IMG/VR virus record: IMGVR_UViG_3300046740_000036
Span: 1-29,847 of that record
Length of the DNA: 29,847 nt
Reading direction: 5' to 3' (one strand)
Origin: a virus
Positions 20,019-28,247 of this stretch are shown here, in pieces. Each line of letters starts with the position of its first letter. The stretch's first letter is position 1. The translations under genes and the position numbers were made by a program. Below the pieces are notes generated by a model. It was not told the DNA's origin and made no database searches. It saw only the letters and a list, made by a program, of their open reading frames with translations.

Positions 20019-22960
20019 TACTTGGTCAATCCTCGCACCTGGAAGTTGAAGTAGGGCACCCACTGAGAGGCCAGAGACGACAGGTCACTGCTCAGCGCGA
20101 TGTTCGTCGGAGGCACCATGTTCGCCGCTGCGGTATAGACACCATACGGGATGATCTGCGACCGTGCCGTCGTCGCCGTGCTGCCGAAGTTACGATACAG
20201 GCTGTCCAGCGCGAGTCTGGACATGCCCACCAGTGCGCCGAAACTGTAATCGGATCCGGTCGTCAGGTTGCCCGTCGATGCTCGCGCACGAGTGGATGAC
20301 CACGCATAGCCGAGCCAGTAGATGCCGGCGCTGATGGTCGTATTGAACGGGAACGGCTGCACCAGCGACCCGCTCATCAGGTTCCGACCGCTGCTGAACA
20401 CCGTGGACACCAGCGTGGAGTTCCCTGACGAGTTCGCAATCGTGCTCGATCCCGCATTGGCATACTGCACAAACGTCGTGCCCCCATCACTCCCGATATC
20501 GGAGATGTAGGACACGCTCTGCGCCAACGACACCGCGATATTCGTCGCCGCGTTCGTGGAGATGGAGAGCGACTTCGACCAGAGCACTGAGTGACTGTTG
20601 CTCCACAGACTCTCCAGCCGTGTGCTGTTGGTCCCAGTCCCTTGGGAGAACAGCGCGACGTTCGCCTGATAGGTATACGACTGTTGAATCCCACCAGTGC
20701 TAGCAGAGTTGTAGGCCGTCTCTCCGATGTCGAGAAACAGGTTCGCCGTGCCCGTGTTCTGAGCGAGGACGTTGATGCGCCCCCCACTGACGGATCCAAA
20801 CGCCGTGAATGGGGCGAGATACCATGACCCGGCCACGGGCGCAAAACTCGCCGTCGCCGTCAGGAGTGGATAGGGTTCAAGGAACCCATTGAATCCCTCG
20901 ACTGGCGTGGAGAACAGGAGCGTATGACTGCCGTTGTTGGACGTGATCTGGCTGATGTTGACCCCAGCCGTCCCGGCGAACCAGTAGGTGCCCTGCTTGC
21001 TCCCGGAGGTGCCAAACGTGTTCCCCGTGGAGATCCCCAGCGCCCCGATGCCAGCGTGGACGTGATCCTCCGCCACCCACCTAGTGATCGTGCCGACCGA
21101 GTTCGCTGACCCGACTGCCGCTCCGGTCGTGGCCGTCCCGACCGTGCTGGCCGACGCCGTGATGGTGGACCCGTTCAGGCCGAAGGAGATGCCACCGGAG
21201 TTGGAGAACACCACCGACCCGAGGTTATTACTCGTCGTCCCTGCCGAGAAGTTGACCGGCTGTCCGGCCACTGTTGCGCCAGAGATGACCAGTGTATGAC
21301 TGCCATTATTGGACGTGATCTGGCTGAGCGTAATATTTGAACCACCTTGAAACCAATACGTCCCGACCTGACTCCCGGAGGTGCCAGAGGAGTTCCCCGC
21401 CGTCGAGATACCGATCCCAGCCACGCCCGCATGAACGTGATCTTCATGCGCCCACCGGGACACCGTGCCAACGGAGTTCGCTGACCCGACCGGCTGCACG
21501 GTCGTGGCCGATCCCGCCGTCACGTAACTCGTGGTGTTATAGGTGCTGACCGAGAGGGCAATCGTGTTGCTGTTTCCTGAGACGGTCAGGCCGTTATCGC
21601 CAGAGAAATAGAGCTTCGTGCCTTGCAGCGATGACGTCGTGCCAGACGTGTTGCCTTTCAGTTCCCATGCCTGCACATACTTCGACGTATCACCGGAAAG
21701 GGCACCCGTGGTGATGTAGTTCCCCACGCTGAAGACGATGCTATTGCTGCTGCCGGAGACGGTGATCGAGTTCCCGCCTGAGAACCAGAGATCCGTGCCT
21801 TGAGCACTGGAGGTGGTTCCGGCGGTGTTTCCAGTGAGCTTCCAGTTCTGAACGTATTTCGAGGAGTTCGCGGACAGGTCGGCCGTGGTGATGTAGTTCC
21901 CGACCGAGAACACCACCGTATTGCTCGAGCCAGACACCGTGACGTTGTTCCCGCCAGAGACGTAGAGCTTCGTGCCTTGCAGCGAGGACGTGGTGCCTGC
22001 GGTATTCCCAGTCAGTTCCCACGCCTGCACGTATTTCGAGGTGTCCCCTGAGAGCGCACCCGTGGTGATGTAGGGACCGACTGAGATGTCGATGCGCTGC
22101 CCAGTGTTGGAGTTGACCGTGACACCACCACCGACCCCGGAGAACGTCACCGTCCCTGACGTGTAGGTAGTGTTCGACGCGACGATCCCTGAAATCGCCG
22201 TCTGCGCTCCACCCGCGTTGGCTCCGCTGATGACGATGGTGTTGCTCGAGCCAGAGACGGTGATGTTGTTCCCGCCCTGGAAGTGCCAGAGCGTCCCCTG
22301 CAGGCTGCTGGTGGTGCCAGCCGTATTCCCGGTGAGATCCCACGCCTGCGCGTATTTGCTGCTGTTCTGCGAGAGATCCGCCGTCGTCAGGTAGTTGCCG
22401 CTGGTCTGGTAATCAGTCTTGACAGTTGCCGTGATGGTCCCGGCGTTCAGGCCTAAACTCACCCCGTTGCTATCGGCAAACTTGATGGCGGTCTGGTTCC
22501 CTGACGTCGTGCCCGCGCTGAAATTGACCGATCCAGATCCCGCCGTGATCCACGCCGGAACGCCGAGACTCAGCCCGTTGCTGCTGTTCGTGCCGACGAG
22601 CACCGTGCCGGTGGTCGTGGCGGTCGTGATCCCCGTGCCGGCGTAGTCCGTCTTGACCGAGGCGGTAATGCGGGTGGAACCCGACATCCCGAACGTGACG
22701 CCGCCACTGTTCGAGAAGACAATCGTGCCGGTGTTACCAGACTGCGTGCCTGCGGAGATCGCGGCCCCACCCGATCCAGAGCCACCAACCAACTGCCACG
22801 CGGCCCCGTCCCACGAATAGGTATCGCCGGTGTCAGTCTCGTAGAAAAAATATCCGGGATGGGGCGGGGCGTTCGCCGGGGAGGGTGGCGAGGGTGTAAA
22901 CGCCAGTCGCTCGGCGTTGGTGCCTGAGGCGACGAAGTAATTCAGGGTCGAGTCAGACAT
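20018..22960 (-). CDS. Large repetitive tail fibre-like protein, 980 aa
   Basis: Residues 1-60 form an attachment region (PPHPGYFFYETDTGDTYSWDGAAWQ). The middle is built of repeats. Three tandem 59-residue units occupy 299-475, a diverged copy lies at 192-298, and two about 126-residue units at 491-616 and 617-690 each contain ANSVGT and EDHVHAG. The DHVH motif is typical of phage fibre linkers. The C-terminal 290 residues are non-repetitive, rich in Ser/Thr/Ala, and end QVRGLTK; they are the likely receptor-binding head. ATG 22960 overlaps the upstream TGA. It is probably a trimeric fibre; adhesin function is inferred from repeat architecture. Confidence 0.7.
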   Translation of the reverse strand: MSDSTLNYFVASGTNAERLAFTPSPPSPANAPPHPGYFFYETDTGDTYSWDGAAWQLVGGSGSGGAAISAGTQSGNTGTIVFSNSGGVTFGMSGSTRITASVKTDYAGTGITTATTTGTVLVGTNSSNGLSLGVPAWITAGSGSVNFSAGTTSGNQTAIKFADSNGVSLGLNAGTITATVKTDYQTSGNYLTTADLSQNSSKYAQAWDLTGNTAGTTSSLQGTLWHFQGGNNITVSGSSNTIVISGANAGGAQTAISGIVASNTTYTSGTVTFSGVGGGVTVNSNTGQRIDISVGPYITTGALSGDTSKYVQAWELTGNTAGTTSSLQGTKLYVSGGNNVTVSGSSNTVVFSVGNYITTADLSANSSKYVQNWKLTGNTAGTTSSAQGTDLWFSGGNSITVSGSSNSIVFSVGNYITTGALSGDTSKYVQAWELKGNTSGTTSSLQGTKLYFSGDNGLTVSGNSNTIALSVSTYNTTSYVTAGSATTVQPVGSANSVGTVSRWAHEDHVHAGVAGIGISTAGNSSGTSGSQVGTYWFQGGSNITLSQITSNNGSHTLVISGATVAGQPVNFSAGTTSNNLGSVVFSNSGGISFGLNGSTITASASTVGTATTGAAVGSANSVGTITRWVAEDHVHAGIGALGISTGNTFGTSGSKQGTYWFAGTAGVNISQITSNNGSHTLLFSTPVEGFNGFLEPYPLLTATASFAPVAGSWYLAPFTAFGSVSGGRINVLAQNTGTANLFLDIGETAYNSASTGGIQQSYTYQANVALFSQGTGTNSTRLESLWSNSHSVLWSKSLSISTNAATNIAVSLAQSVSYISDIGSDGGTTFVQYANAGSSTIANSSGNSTLVSTVFSSGRNLMSGSLVQPFPFNTTISAGIYWLGYAWSSTRARASTGNLTTGSDYSFGALVGMSRLALDSLYRNFGSTATTARSQIIPYGVYTAAANMVPPTNIALSSDLSSLASQWVPYFNFQVRGLTK
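21536..22066 (-). repeat. Three tandem 177-bp (59-residue) repeats in the fibre gene
   Basis: Codons 299-475 consist of three in-frame units beginning TTGALSGDTSKYVQAWEL or TTADLSANSSKYVQNWKL. Each runs on through GNTAGTTSS, a QGT-x-L-x-F/V-SGGN segment and VSGSSN. Units 1 and 3 share the GALSGDTSKYVQAWEL start; unit 2 matches the diverged unit upstream (ADLSxNSSKYxQ). The pattern suggests an alternating duplication. Confidence 0.8.
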
Positions 22961-24258
22961 CAGGATGGACCCGCCACCAGAATCAACACCCCGGCCCCGT
23001 CAGTGACGAAGACCGGAGGCTCCGCGCCGGTCACGACGGGAATCCAGCCACTGCCGAGCGCAGAAAGGCAGTCAGATTGTATCGCAGAGCATGGGATCGT
23101 GCCGGGAAGGATGTTCCCGCCATCGATCACGGTCAGTCCGGTATCCGTTCCTGTTCCACCATGTCCAGGATCGAGCACGCCTGTCGCTTGTGACAGGTTC
23201 GCGGGAGCCACCGCTTGCTTGGCGAGCGTGTCCCACCACGCCTGATACTGTCGCGCCCCTTCCGACCCCACGAAGCCACTGCCATCGGGCTTCATGGCCC
23301 TGCGTGGCTGCTTGGTCGCTTGGAGTGACCCACCTTCGATAGGACCGACGGTGAAATTGCCCGTGGTGCCGGCCGTCGAAGCACCGATGACGAGCGATCC
23401 AGTCGTCGTGGACCCCAGCGCCGTGCCACCCGTCGTGACGGTCAGGTCCGCGATCCGCATGTCCGTCGGCAGTTCGCCGGTGCTCACCGACCAGCCCACC
23501 CGGACCGTTCCCGCGGCCATCGACACCGCATCAGGGTTGAACAGGTTCGCGGAGGTAGACAGCACGAACCCATTGCTGGAGGTCGCCGGCCGAATCGTCA
23601 GTTGGGTGTTCGTGAGTTCCACCACCCAGATGACGCTGGAGATGACCACCGGGACCATCGCCGCCACCACTTCGCCTGTCCGTGGCGCGAAGGACTGCAA
23701 GTCGCCAGTTGCCGTATCTCGGAGATGCCAGTTGCTGGAGGTGTCCTGGTAGGCGACTGACCCGTTCTTGCTCCGCAGCCGATTGGACCCGTCGAGGACC
23801 GTCGTGGAGTTGATCCAGAGTTGTGCGCCAACCGTGTTGTAGGAGACCAGTCCCGCATCGGCGGTGTAGTTCTGCACCACCACCATGCGACCCGTCTCGT
23901 CCAAATCCCCAAGAGCCGCAAGCGGCAGCGTGGCGCGGATGTTCGACCGAACGCCTTTGAGTGCGCCGCCCGTCAGGAACGCCGCCCAGAAGTTATTCCC
24001 GGCTCTGAACTGGGTCGCCGCGTCTGTCACCCCGCTAGGAGTGGCGTCCAGAACGCTCAGGGTGTCCGTGGAGACGATCAGTTTACGGAGGAGGTATCCA
24101 GCCCCGAGGTCGGCCTGACCGCCACATGTGTCGTCATCCAGCCAGCCCCAGCCCCCACCCGTCGCGGTGGCGAGTGAGGCCGGAACAGCCCCATTAATCC
24201 CAATGGTCCCGCCGCCCTGCCCTGAGAGGATCTTTCCGGTGGTCGGTGACAGTCTCAT
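22960..24258 (-). CDS. Tail fibre-like protein, 432 aa
   Basis: The protein is Ser/Thr/Gly/Ala-rich beta structure, for example MRLSPTTGKILSGQGGGTIGI at the start, and VVELTNTQLTIRPATSSNGFVL. Near the C-terminus, ATGVLDPGHGGTGTDTGLTV carries the LxxGHGGTG motif common in phage tail fibres. It ends in a hydrophobic strand (VFVTDGAGVLILVAG). The ATG at 24258 has no recognisable Shine-Dalgarno. Its natural upstream neighbour has been displaced by the inverted HNH gene, and the antisense frame over that gene ends as ATGA on this start. Likely a virion appendage. Confidence 0.65.
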   Translation of the reverse strand: MRLSPTTGKILSGQGGGTIGINGAVPASLATATGGGWGWLDDDTCGGQADLGAGYLLRKLIVSTDTLSVLDATPSGVTDAATQFRAGNNFWAAFLTGGALKGVRSNIRATLPLAALGDLDETGRMVVVQNYTADAGLVSYNTVGAQLWINSTTVLDGSNRLRSKNGSVAYQDTSSNWHLRDTATGDLQSFAPRTGEVVAAMVPVVISSVIWVVELTNTQLTIRPATSSNGFVLSTSANLFNPDAVSMAAGTVRVGWSVSTGELPTDMRIADLTVTTGGTALGSTTTGSLVIGASTAGTTGNFTVGPIEGGSLQATKQPRRAMKPDGSGFVGSEGARQYQAWWDTLAKQAVAPANLSQATGVLDPGHGGTGTDTGLTVIDGGNILPGTIPCSAIQSDCLSALGSGWIPVVTGAEPPVFVTDGAGVLILVAGPS

Positions 24259-24274
24259 GACGCAACCGATACGG

Positions 24275-24280
24275 TATAAT
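24275..24280 (+). promoter_or_regulatory. TATAAT -10 box in front of the inverted HNH gene
   Basis: A perfect TATAAT lies seven bases before the ATG (24288). No -35 matching TTGACA is found at 16-18 bases upstream; the closest, GTGACA at 24246-24251, is 23 bases away. No Shine-Dalgarno sequence lies between the box and the ATG. As for the HNH gene at 6994, a transcript from this box would be almost leaderless. Confidence 0.5.
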
Positions 24281-24287
24281 GGTGTAA

Positions 24288-24863
24288 ATGGCTAGGCCGC
24301 ATGGACTTTCCGGCGAAGACAATAACAAGGCAAAGGTAACGGCGCAGGACGTTTTGGCAATCAGAGACAGCAGAGAATCTGGGCCGATACTGGCTCAACG
24401 CTATGGTGTAACCGAGGGAACCATCAGCGACATTCGCTGCCGCCGTTCTTGGGACCATCTTCCAGCCCAGCGACGGTGTGATGAGCCGGGCGAAGAATGG
24501 CGTCCAGTGGTCGGCTTTGAGGATCGATATGAAGTCTCCAACCTCGGCCGGATTCGCTCGCTGTTCTCTCGCACAGGAATGATCCGAAACACGAAAGCCG
24601 ACAAACTGGGTTACCACCGTATCGCCTTGATCCGAAATAAGTCTCGGATCGATGCGCTGTTCCATCGAATCGTTGCGGCTGCGTTCCTGGGCCTGTGCCC
24701 AATAGGGTTTCAGGTTAATCATAAAAACGGCGACAAATCTGATAATAGGAGCGCAAATCTTGAATATCTCACCCCTAAAGAAAATGTCCGCCATGCGATG
24801 AGACTCGGCCTCCGGCGCTCCAAGAAACGTGTTCATGATGTGCCGAGCACTGCGTCTAGGTAA
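24288..24863 (+). CDS. NUMOD4-HNH homing endonuclease with N-terminal HTH, inverted, 191 aa
   Basis: Three modules are visible. Residues 15-58 form a helix-turn-helix of the resolvase-like kind (KVTAQDVLAIRDSRES, ILAQRYGVTEGTISDIRCRRSW). Residues 68-110 form NUMOD4 (GEEWRPVVGFEDRYEVSNLGRIRS). Residues 125-172 form HNH_3 (HRIVAAAFLGL, FQVNHKNGDKSDNRSANLEYLT with H145 and N157, NVRHAM). It cuts against the late operon in the gap between two fibre genes and overlaps the 3' end of the upstream gene by 31 bases. A homing or group-I-intron origin is likely, but no intron is seen. Confidence 0.9.
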   Translation: MARPHGLSGEDNNKAKVTAQDVLAIRDSRESGPILAQRYGVTEGTISDIRCRRSWDHLPAQRRCDEPGEEWRPVVGFEDRYEVSNLGRIRSLFSRTGMIRNTKADKLGYHRIALIRNKSRIDALFHRIVAAAFLGLCPIGFQVNHKNGDKSDNRSANLEYLTPKENVRHAMRLGLRRSKKRVHDVPSTASR

Positions 24864-27082
24864 CCATTTACGACCACCCAAGCGACAGGATCCGTGCACG
24901 CAATCCGATACACCCGGTCCCGGCTACTGCCCATTCGCCGCAGGATCGCTCTGGTCCGAAATGCCCCAATCGCCCCGGTCTGGACGAAGTGGATGTCACT
25001 CCACGTATGCCCCCCATCATCCGACCAGTCGATCTCAAGCAGCGGATCCGAGCCTTGCCCCGTGCTGATGCCGTTGCCGGCGTAGAGGTCAATCTGAAGC
25101 TTGGAGAAGAACTGCCGCATCTGCTCCTGACCAATGTGCGGGAACCACCGCTCCCTTCGGATCAGATATTCGGTGCCACTATCTCCGCTCGGCGTAGGAG
25201 GAAGTGGAGGACTGATGGCTTCGCGCAGGATAAATGACGGACAGGACGTAGACAACCCAAACCGTGCCACCGGACTCGCCGTCGCCGCAGCGCTATAGAT
25301 ACCTTGGTCGAATGTTGCCTGAGTCACCGTCGCAAGAATTACCCCAGTCGCAGCCACTATGTTGTAATAACTACAGGTGTCCGTGGCGACTTCATCATGT
25401 AACCGAAGCCAAAACGTCGTCGGATCGTCAAGGGCATGAAACAGCGATCCAAAGCTACTATTCGTAGTGAAGTTGTAGGTATTCAGCGTCGCGCCCGCTG
25501 CATCGTATCTACGAACAAATGTTAGCGCACCACCTCCAGACGGTTTTTGGTAGATCGCCAGCACGCTATCATCACCCAATACCATGAGGTCATTAGTGGT
25601 ATAGCTAGCGACTCCAGCGACAAGGTTCGCTCCGAATGTATTGGTATTCGGATTCCACTGCTGGATCGGTGCGTTTATGGACGAACTTTGACCAGTGGTA
25701 TAGATAATAGACTCGTCATTACTCGCTGCCGCATTTACAAGACCCAGTGCTGGCAGCGTCCATGTATCCGTGACGATTCCATCTCCGTCTACCCGGTTGA
25801 TAAACGCCGTGCCTGGGAACGTGCCAGAGTTTCCTACATAAAACACCTGCGCTCCAACGCAGGTCCGCACGGAACTGTTACTGCGTGAGGTCAAGCCTGA
25901 GACAGTCGCGATAACGTCTAGCTGACCATTGAACAACTTGAACGTGCGGTCGTCATCATCGGCGAGTAACACCCGCCCATTTTCTAGAACGTCTCCACCG
26001 AGTTCGCTATTAGTGACCGCAACATCGAAAAACCTTAATACCTGATAATTCGCCCCATTCGTAGGGCTGACGACGGCAGTGAAAAACCCCGACGTATCGT
26101 CATTGTCGAAGATCGCACCTATTGGAACTGCGGATGTCGGACCTGGAACAGCAGAGAGTGTCACGTCTACGGATGGAGGAGTGCTACCGAACTTGTGGAC
26201 ATACAAATACAGCAATGTGCCTTCAGATTGCGGCACTTGGATCGGCTTGTTAGTCGCCTGTAATGACAAGAACGATGTAGTGCCGTCTGATTCATAGACG
26301 GTAATCCCGATATTTTCGGTGGCAATATCGGAATAGGCCCAGAATCCCGCCATCAACTCGTCGGCATGTCCGGTGTAGGAATACCAGGCATACAAGCCAT
26401 CCCCGAAGTCTTGCGTGATGGTCTGCGGCAGCGTGGCGAAGGCCGTAGCGGTCGCTGCACTACTATTCGTCGGTATGGATGGATCAGAAACGAAAGACCC
26501 AGATCCTATCTGTGTCCAGTCATGCCCATTCCCGCTCTGGTCGGTGACCGTCGAGGAGAATGGGCAATCCATGTAGAGATTCGACGTATGGACCGCAGAC
26601 GTCGCCTGCATCTCCAAGAGAAGCTGGGCGGCACTCAACGCTGTCGTCCATTCCCGGCAGTAGGCCACCGTCACGTCGGTCTGAGCGGTGATAGTATCGC
26701 CGCCCATAAACTCAAATCCGTTCGTAAACGCCGATCGATTCAGTGTGAAGGTGCCTATGGATGTCGCATTGATGTAGAGCCGCTGAGTGGTGCCACTCTG
26801 CGTCCACGCATAGAACGACCATGTATCCGCTGTCGGAGGTGTCCCGTTTACTGTTCCAGGTCCAGTCCCCTGCAGAATGGCATTCCCTGAGTTGGCATAT
26901 AACGCCGTGTAGTTGGTATAGACCGCAGGATCATCAAGGATCGCATAGGCCACCTGATGCGCCGGAGACGTTGACACGGTGGGGAACTTCGCCCAGAAAC
27001 AGACCGTGCTATTACCAGACGCAGGAAGTAGCGACGTGGTGCGCTTCAGGTAATCCGACGTGGTGGCGAAGTGGACCGCCAT
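24833..27082 (-). CDS. LamG/propeller protein fused to a gp10-like C-terminal domain, 749 aa
   Basis: Residues 1-180 are a LamG/ConA-like module (CFWAKFPTV, SFYAWTQSG, AQTDVTVAYCREWTTALSAAQLLLEM). The middle (about 180-630) is repetitive beta structure, consistent with a propeller (GRVLLADDDDRTFKLF, GDGIVTDTWTLPALG, NDESIIYTTGQSS). The last 110 residues (IRRERWFPHIGQEQMRQFF, GQGSDPLLEIDWSDDGGHTW, GAFRTRAILRRMGSSRDRVYRI) are the C-terminal domain I know from P22 gp10-type stabilisation proteins, where it normally follows the propeller in the same chain. Hand counts of three 60-base lines inside (25501, 25561, 25681) give 29, 30 and 25 GC, against 34 and 37 in flanking lines 27841 and 28321. 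Confidence 0.8.
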   Translation of the reverse strand: MAVHFATTSDYLKRTTSLLPASGNSTVCFWAKFPTVSTSPAHQVAYAILDDPAVYTNYTALYANSGNAILQGTGPGTVNGTPPTADTWSFYAWTQSGTTQRLYINATSIGTFTLNRSAFTNGFEFMGGDTITAQTDVTVAYCREWTTALSAAQLLLEMQATSAVHTSNLYMDCPFSSTVTDQSGNGHDWTQIGSGSFVSDPSIPTNSSAATATAFATLPQTITQDFGDGLYAWYSYTGHADELMAGFWAYSDIATENIGITVYESDGTTSFLSLQATNKPIQVPQSEGTLLYLYVHKFGSTPPSVDVTLSAVPGPTSAVPIGAIFDNDDTSGFFTAVVSPTNGANYQVLRFFDVAVTNSELGGDVLENGRVLLADDDDRTFKLFNGQLDVIATVSGLTSRSNSSVRTCVGAQVFYVGNSGTFPGTAFINRVDGDGIVTDTWTLPALGLVNAAASNDESIIYTTGQSSSINAPIQQWNPNTNTFGANLVAGVASYTTNDLMVLGDDSVLAIYQKPSGGGALTFVRRYDAAGATLNTYNFTTNSSFGSLFHALDDPTTFWLRLHDEVATDTCSYYNIVAATGVILATVTQATFDQGIYSAAATASPVARFGLSTSCPSFILREAISPPLPPTPSGDSGTEYLIRRERWFPHIGQEQMRQFFSKLQIDLYAGNGISTGQGSDPLLEIDWSDDGGHTWSDIHFVQTGAIGAFRTRAILRRMGSSRDRVYRIACTDPVAWVVVNGYLDAVLGTS

Positions 27083-28240
27083 CTAGAGGCCTGTCCCCAC
27101 CATAATGCGATCTGTAGTCAGGTCCAGTCCCTGCCGGTAGATCGTTCCGCTCTGCCGATCCCCCACCAGATGAGTCCCAAACGCAAACGCATGACAACGG
27201 CCAAGATGCGGATAATGCCGCCGAGTCTTCGGACTCCACTGCGACCGCTCACACCAGACCCCCGTCGCCGCATCGAAGACCCAACTCGTCTCCATGTCCG
27301 GCGCGTAGAGGTGATAGAACGAGTGCCCCGCCTCGCTGTAGCACCAGCCAATCGACTGGTCCATGCCTTCCGCTCGATTGAAGAAGATCTCGCTCGAGAA
27401 GCTAGACACGCGCTGGAAGTTGTAGCCGTTGATCCGCATCACCTGATCGCGGCCGTTCTCATTCCCGCTCAACAGGAACAGCGTGTTGTCCATCTTTGCG
27501 ACGGAGTTCTGTGCCGCAACCCCCCACTCCACCACCGTCTCAGAGATGGGCACATACGGGGTGTCCGCATCCCCGCTGTCGAAGTAGGGCAGGGAGTGCT
27601 GTGACCCAAACAACCAGAGCGTTTCATGGCTCACCGCCATCTGCACGAGGTTGTCCGAGAACAGCGAGACTTCCTCCACCTGCAGCGGATCCCACGTCGT
27701 CGCGTCTTCAAGGGCGGAGTAATAGAACTGACGCGTGCCCCCTCTGAGCGCAATGAAGTCGGAGTCAAAGAACACTACCGTCTGCACCGGCTGCATGAAG
27801 TTGATGCTGGTGACGTGCGTCAGCGTGTAGGTCGGGCTAAACGTCGTCAGATCGAGCACGTAGAGTTGCCCGAATGACGTCAGCGCCAGTTGGTTGCTCT
27901 GCGTCCCTGACGAGGCGAATGACACACAATCCGACCCACCGAAACTCGAGGCTCCGACCGACCCGATGACCGAGACATTCCCAGACGCATAGACTTCATG
28001 CAGGAACTCGCCACCGACCGCAAAGCACCGCCCGTCCTGGTAGAAGATCCCACGGACAGGACCGGCCGAGAGGGTAGCGAACGGGGTCAGGCCGGGACGG
28101 GGGACGAGTTGGCCCTGCGGGTTCTTCCCAGAGGCTCCGCCGTCCGGTTGTTCGACAAACCAGTTGATCGTGCGTTCGGCGTCCGCGTTGACCGAGTAGA
28201 CCGAACCGGAAGGGCCAATGACGCCGGGGGCAACAGGCAT
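27083..28240 (-). CDS. gp10-like packaged-DNA stabilisation protein, N-terminal propeller part, 385 aa
   Basis: The start IGPSGSVYSVNADAERTINWFVEQPD, then LVPRPGLTPFATLSAGPVRGIF and DGRCFAVGGEFLHEV, is the conserved opening of a large podovirus head-tail protein family. In that family a beta-propeller is followed by a C-terminal beta domain. Here the chain stops after the last propeller blade (HLVGDRQSGTIYRQGLDLTTDRIMVGTGL). The missing C-terminal domain sits at the end of the next gene. TAG (27083-27085) is followed in frame by ATG (27080-27082). It should plug the portal with the gp4-like factor. GAGGG lies four bases before ATG 28240. Confidence 0.8.
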   Translation of the reverse strand: MPVAPGVIGPSGSVYSVNADAERTINWFVEQPDGGASGKNPQGQLVPRPGLTPFATLSAGPVRGIFYQDGRCFAVGGEFLHEVYASGNVSVIGSVGASSFGGSDCVSFASSGTQSNQLALTSFGQLYVLDLTTFSPTYTLTHVTSINFMQPVQTVVFFDSDFIALRGGTRQFYYSALEDATTWDPLQVEEVSLFSDNLVQMAVSHETLWLFGSQHSLPYFDSGDADTPYVPISETVVEWGVAAQNSVAKMDNTLFLLSGNENGRDQVMRINGYNFQRVSSFSSEIFFNRAEGMDQSIGWCYSEAGHSFYHLYAPDMETSWVFDAATGVWCERSQWSPKTRRHYPHLGRCHAFAFGTHLVGDRQSGTIYRQGLDLTTDRIMVGTGL

Positions 28241-28247
28241 CTAACCC

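Noticed and set aside
20018-24258. Diversity-generating retroelement acting on the fibre genes
   Set aside because: No reverse transcriptase and no paired template/variable repeats are present in the window; the repeats are tandem shaft units.
24255-24836. Antisense frame considered as a real late gene
   Set aside because: The product shows no family or domain, whereas the opposite strand has HTH, NUMOD4 and HNH_3 motifs. I keep it only as a possible translational bridge.
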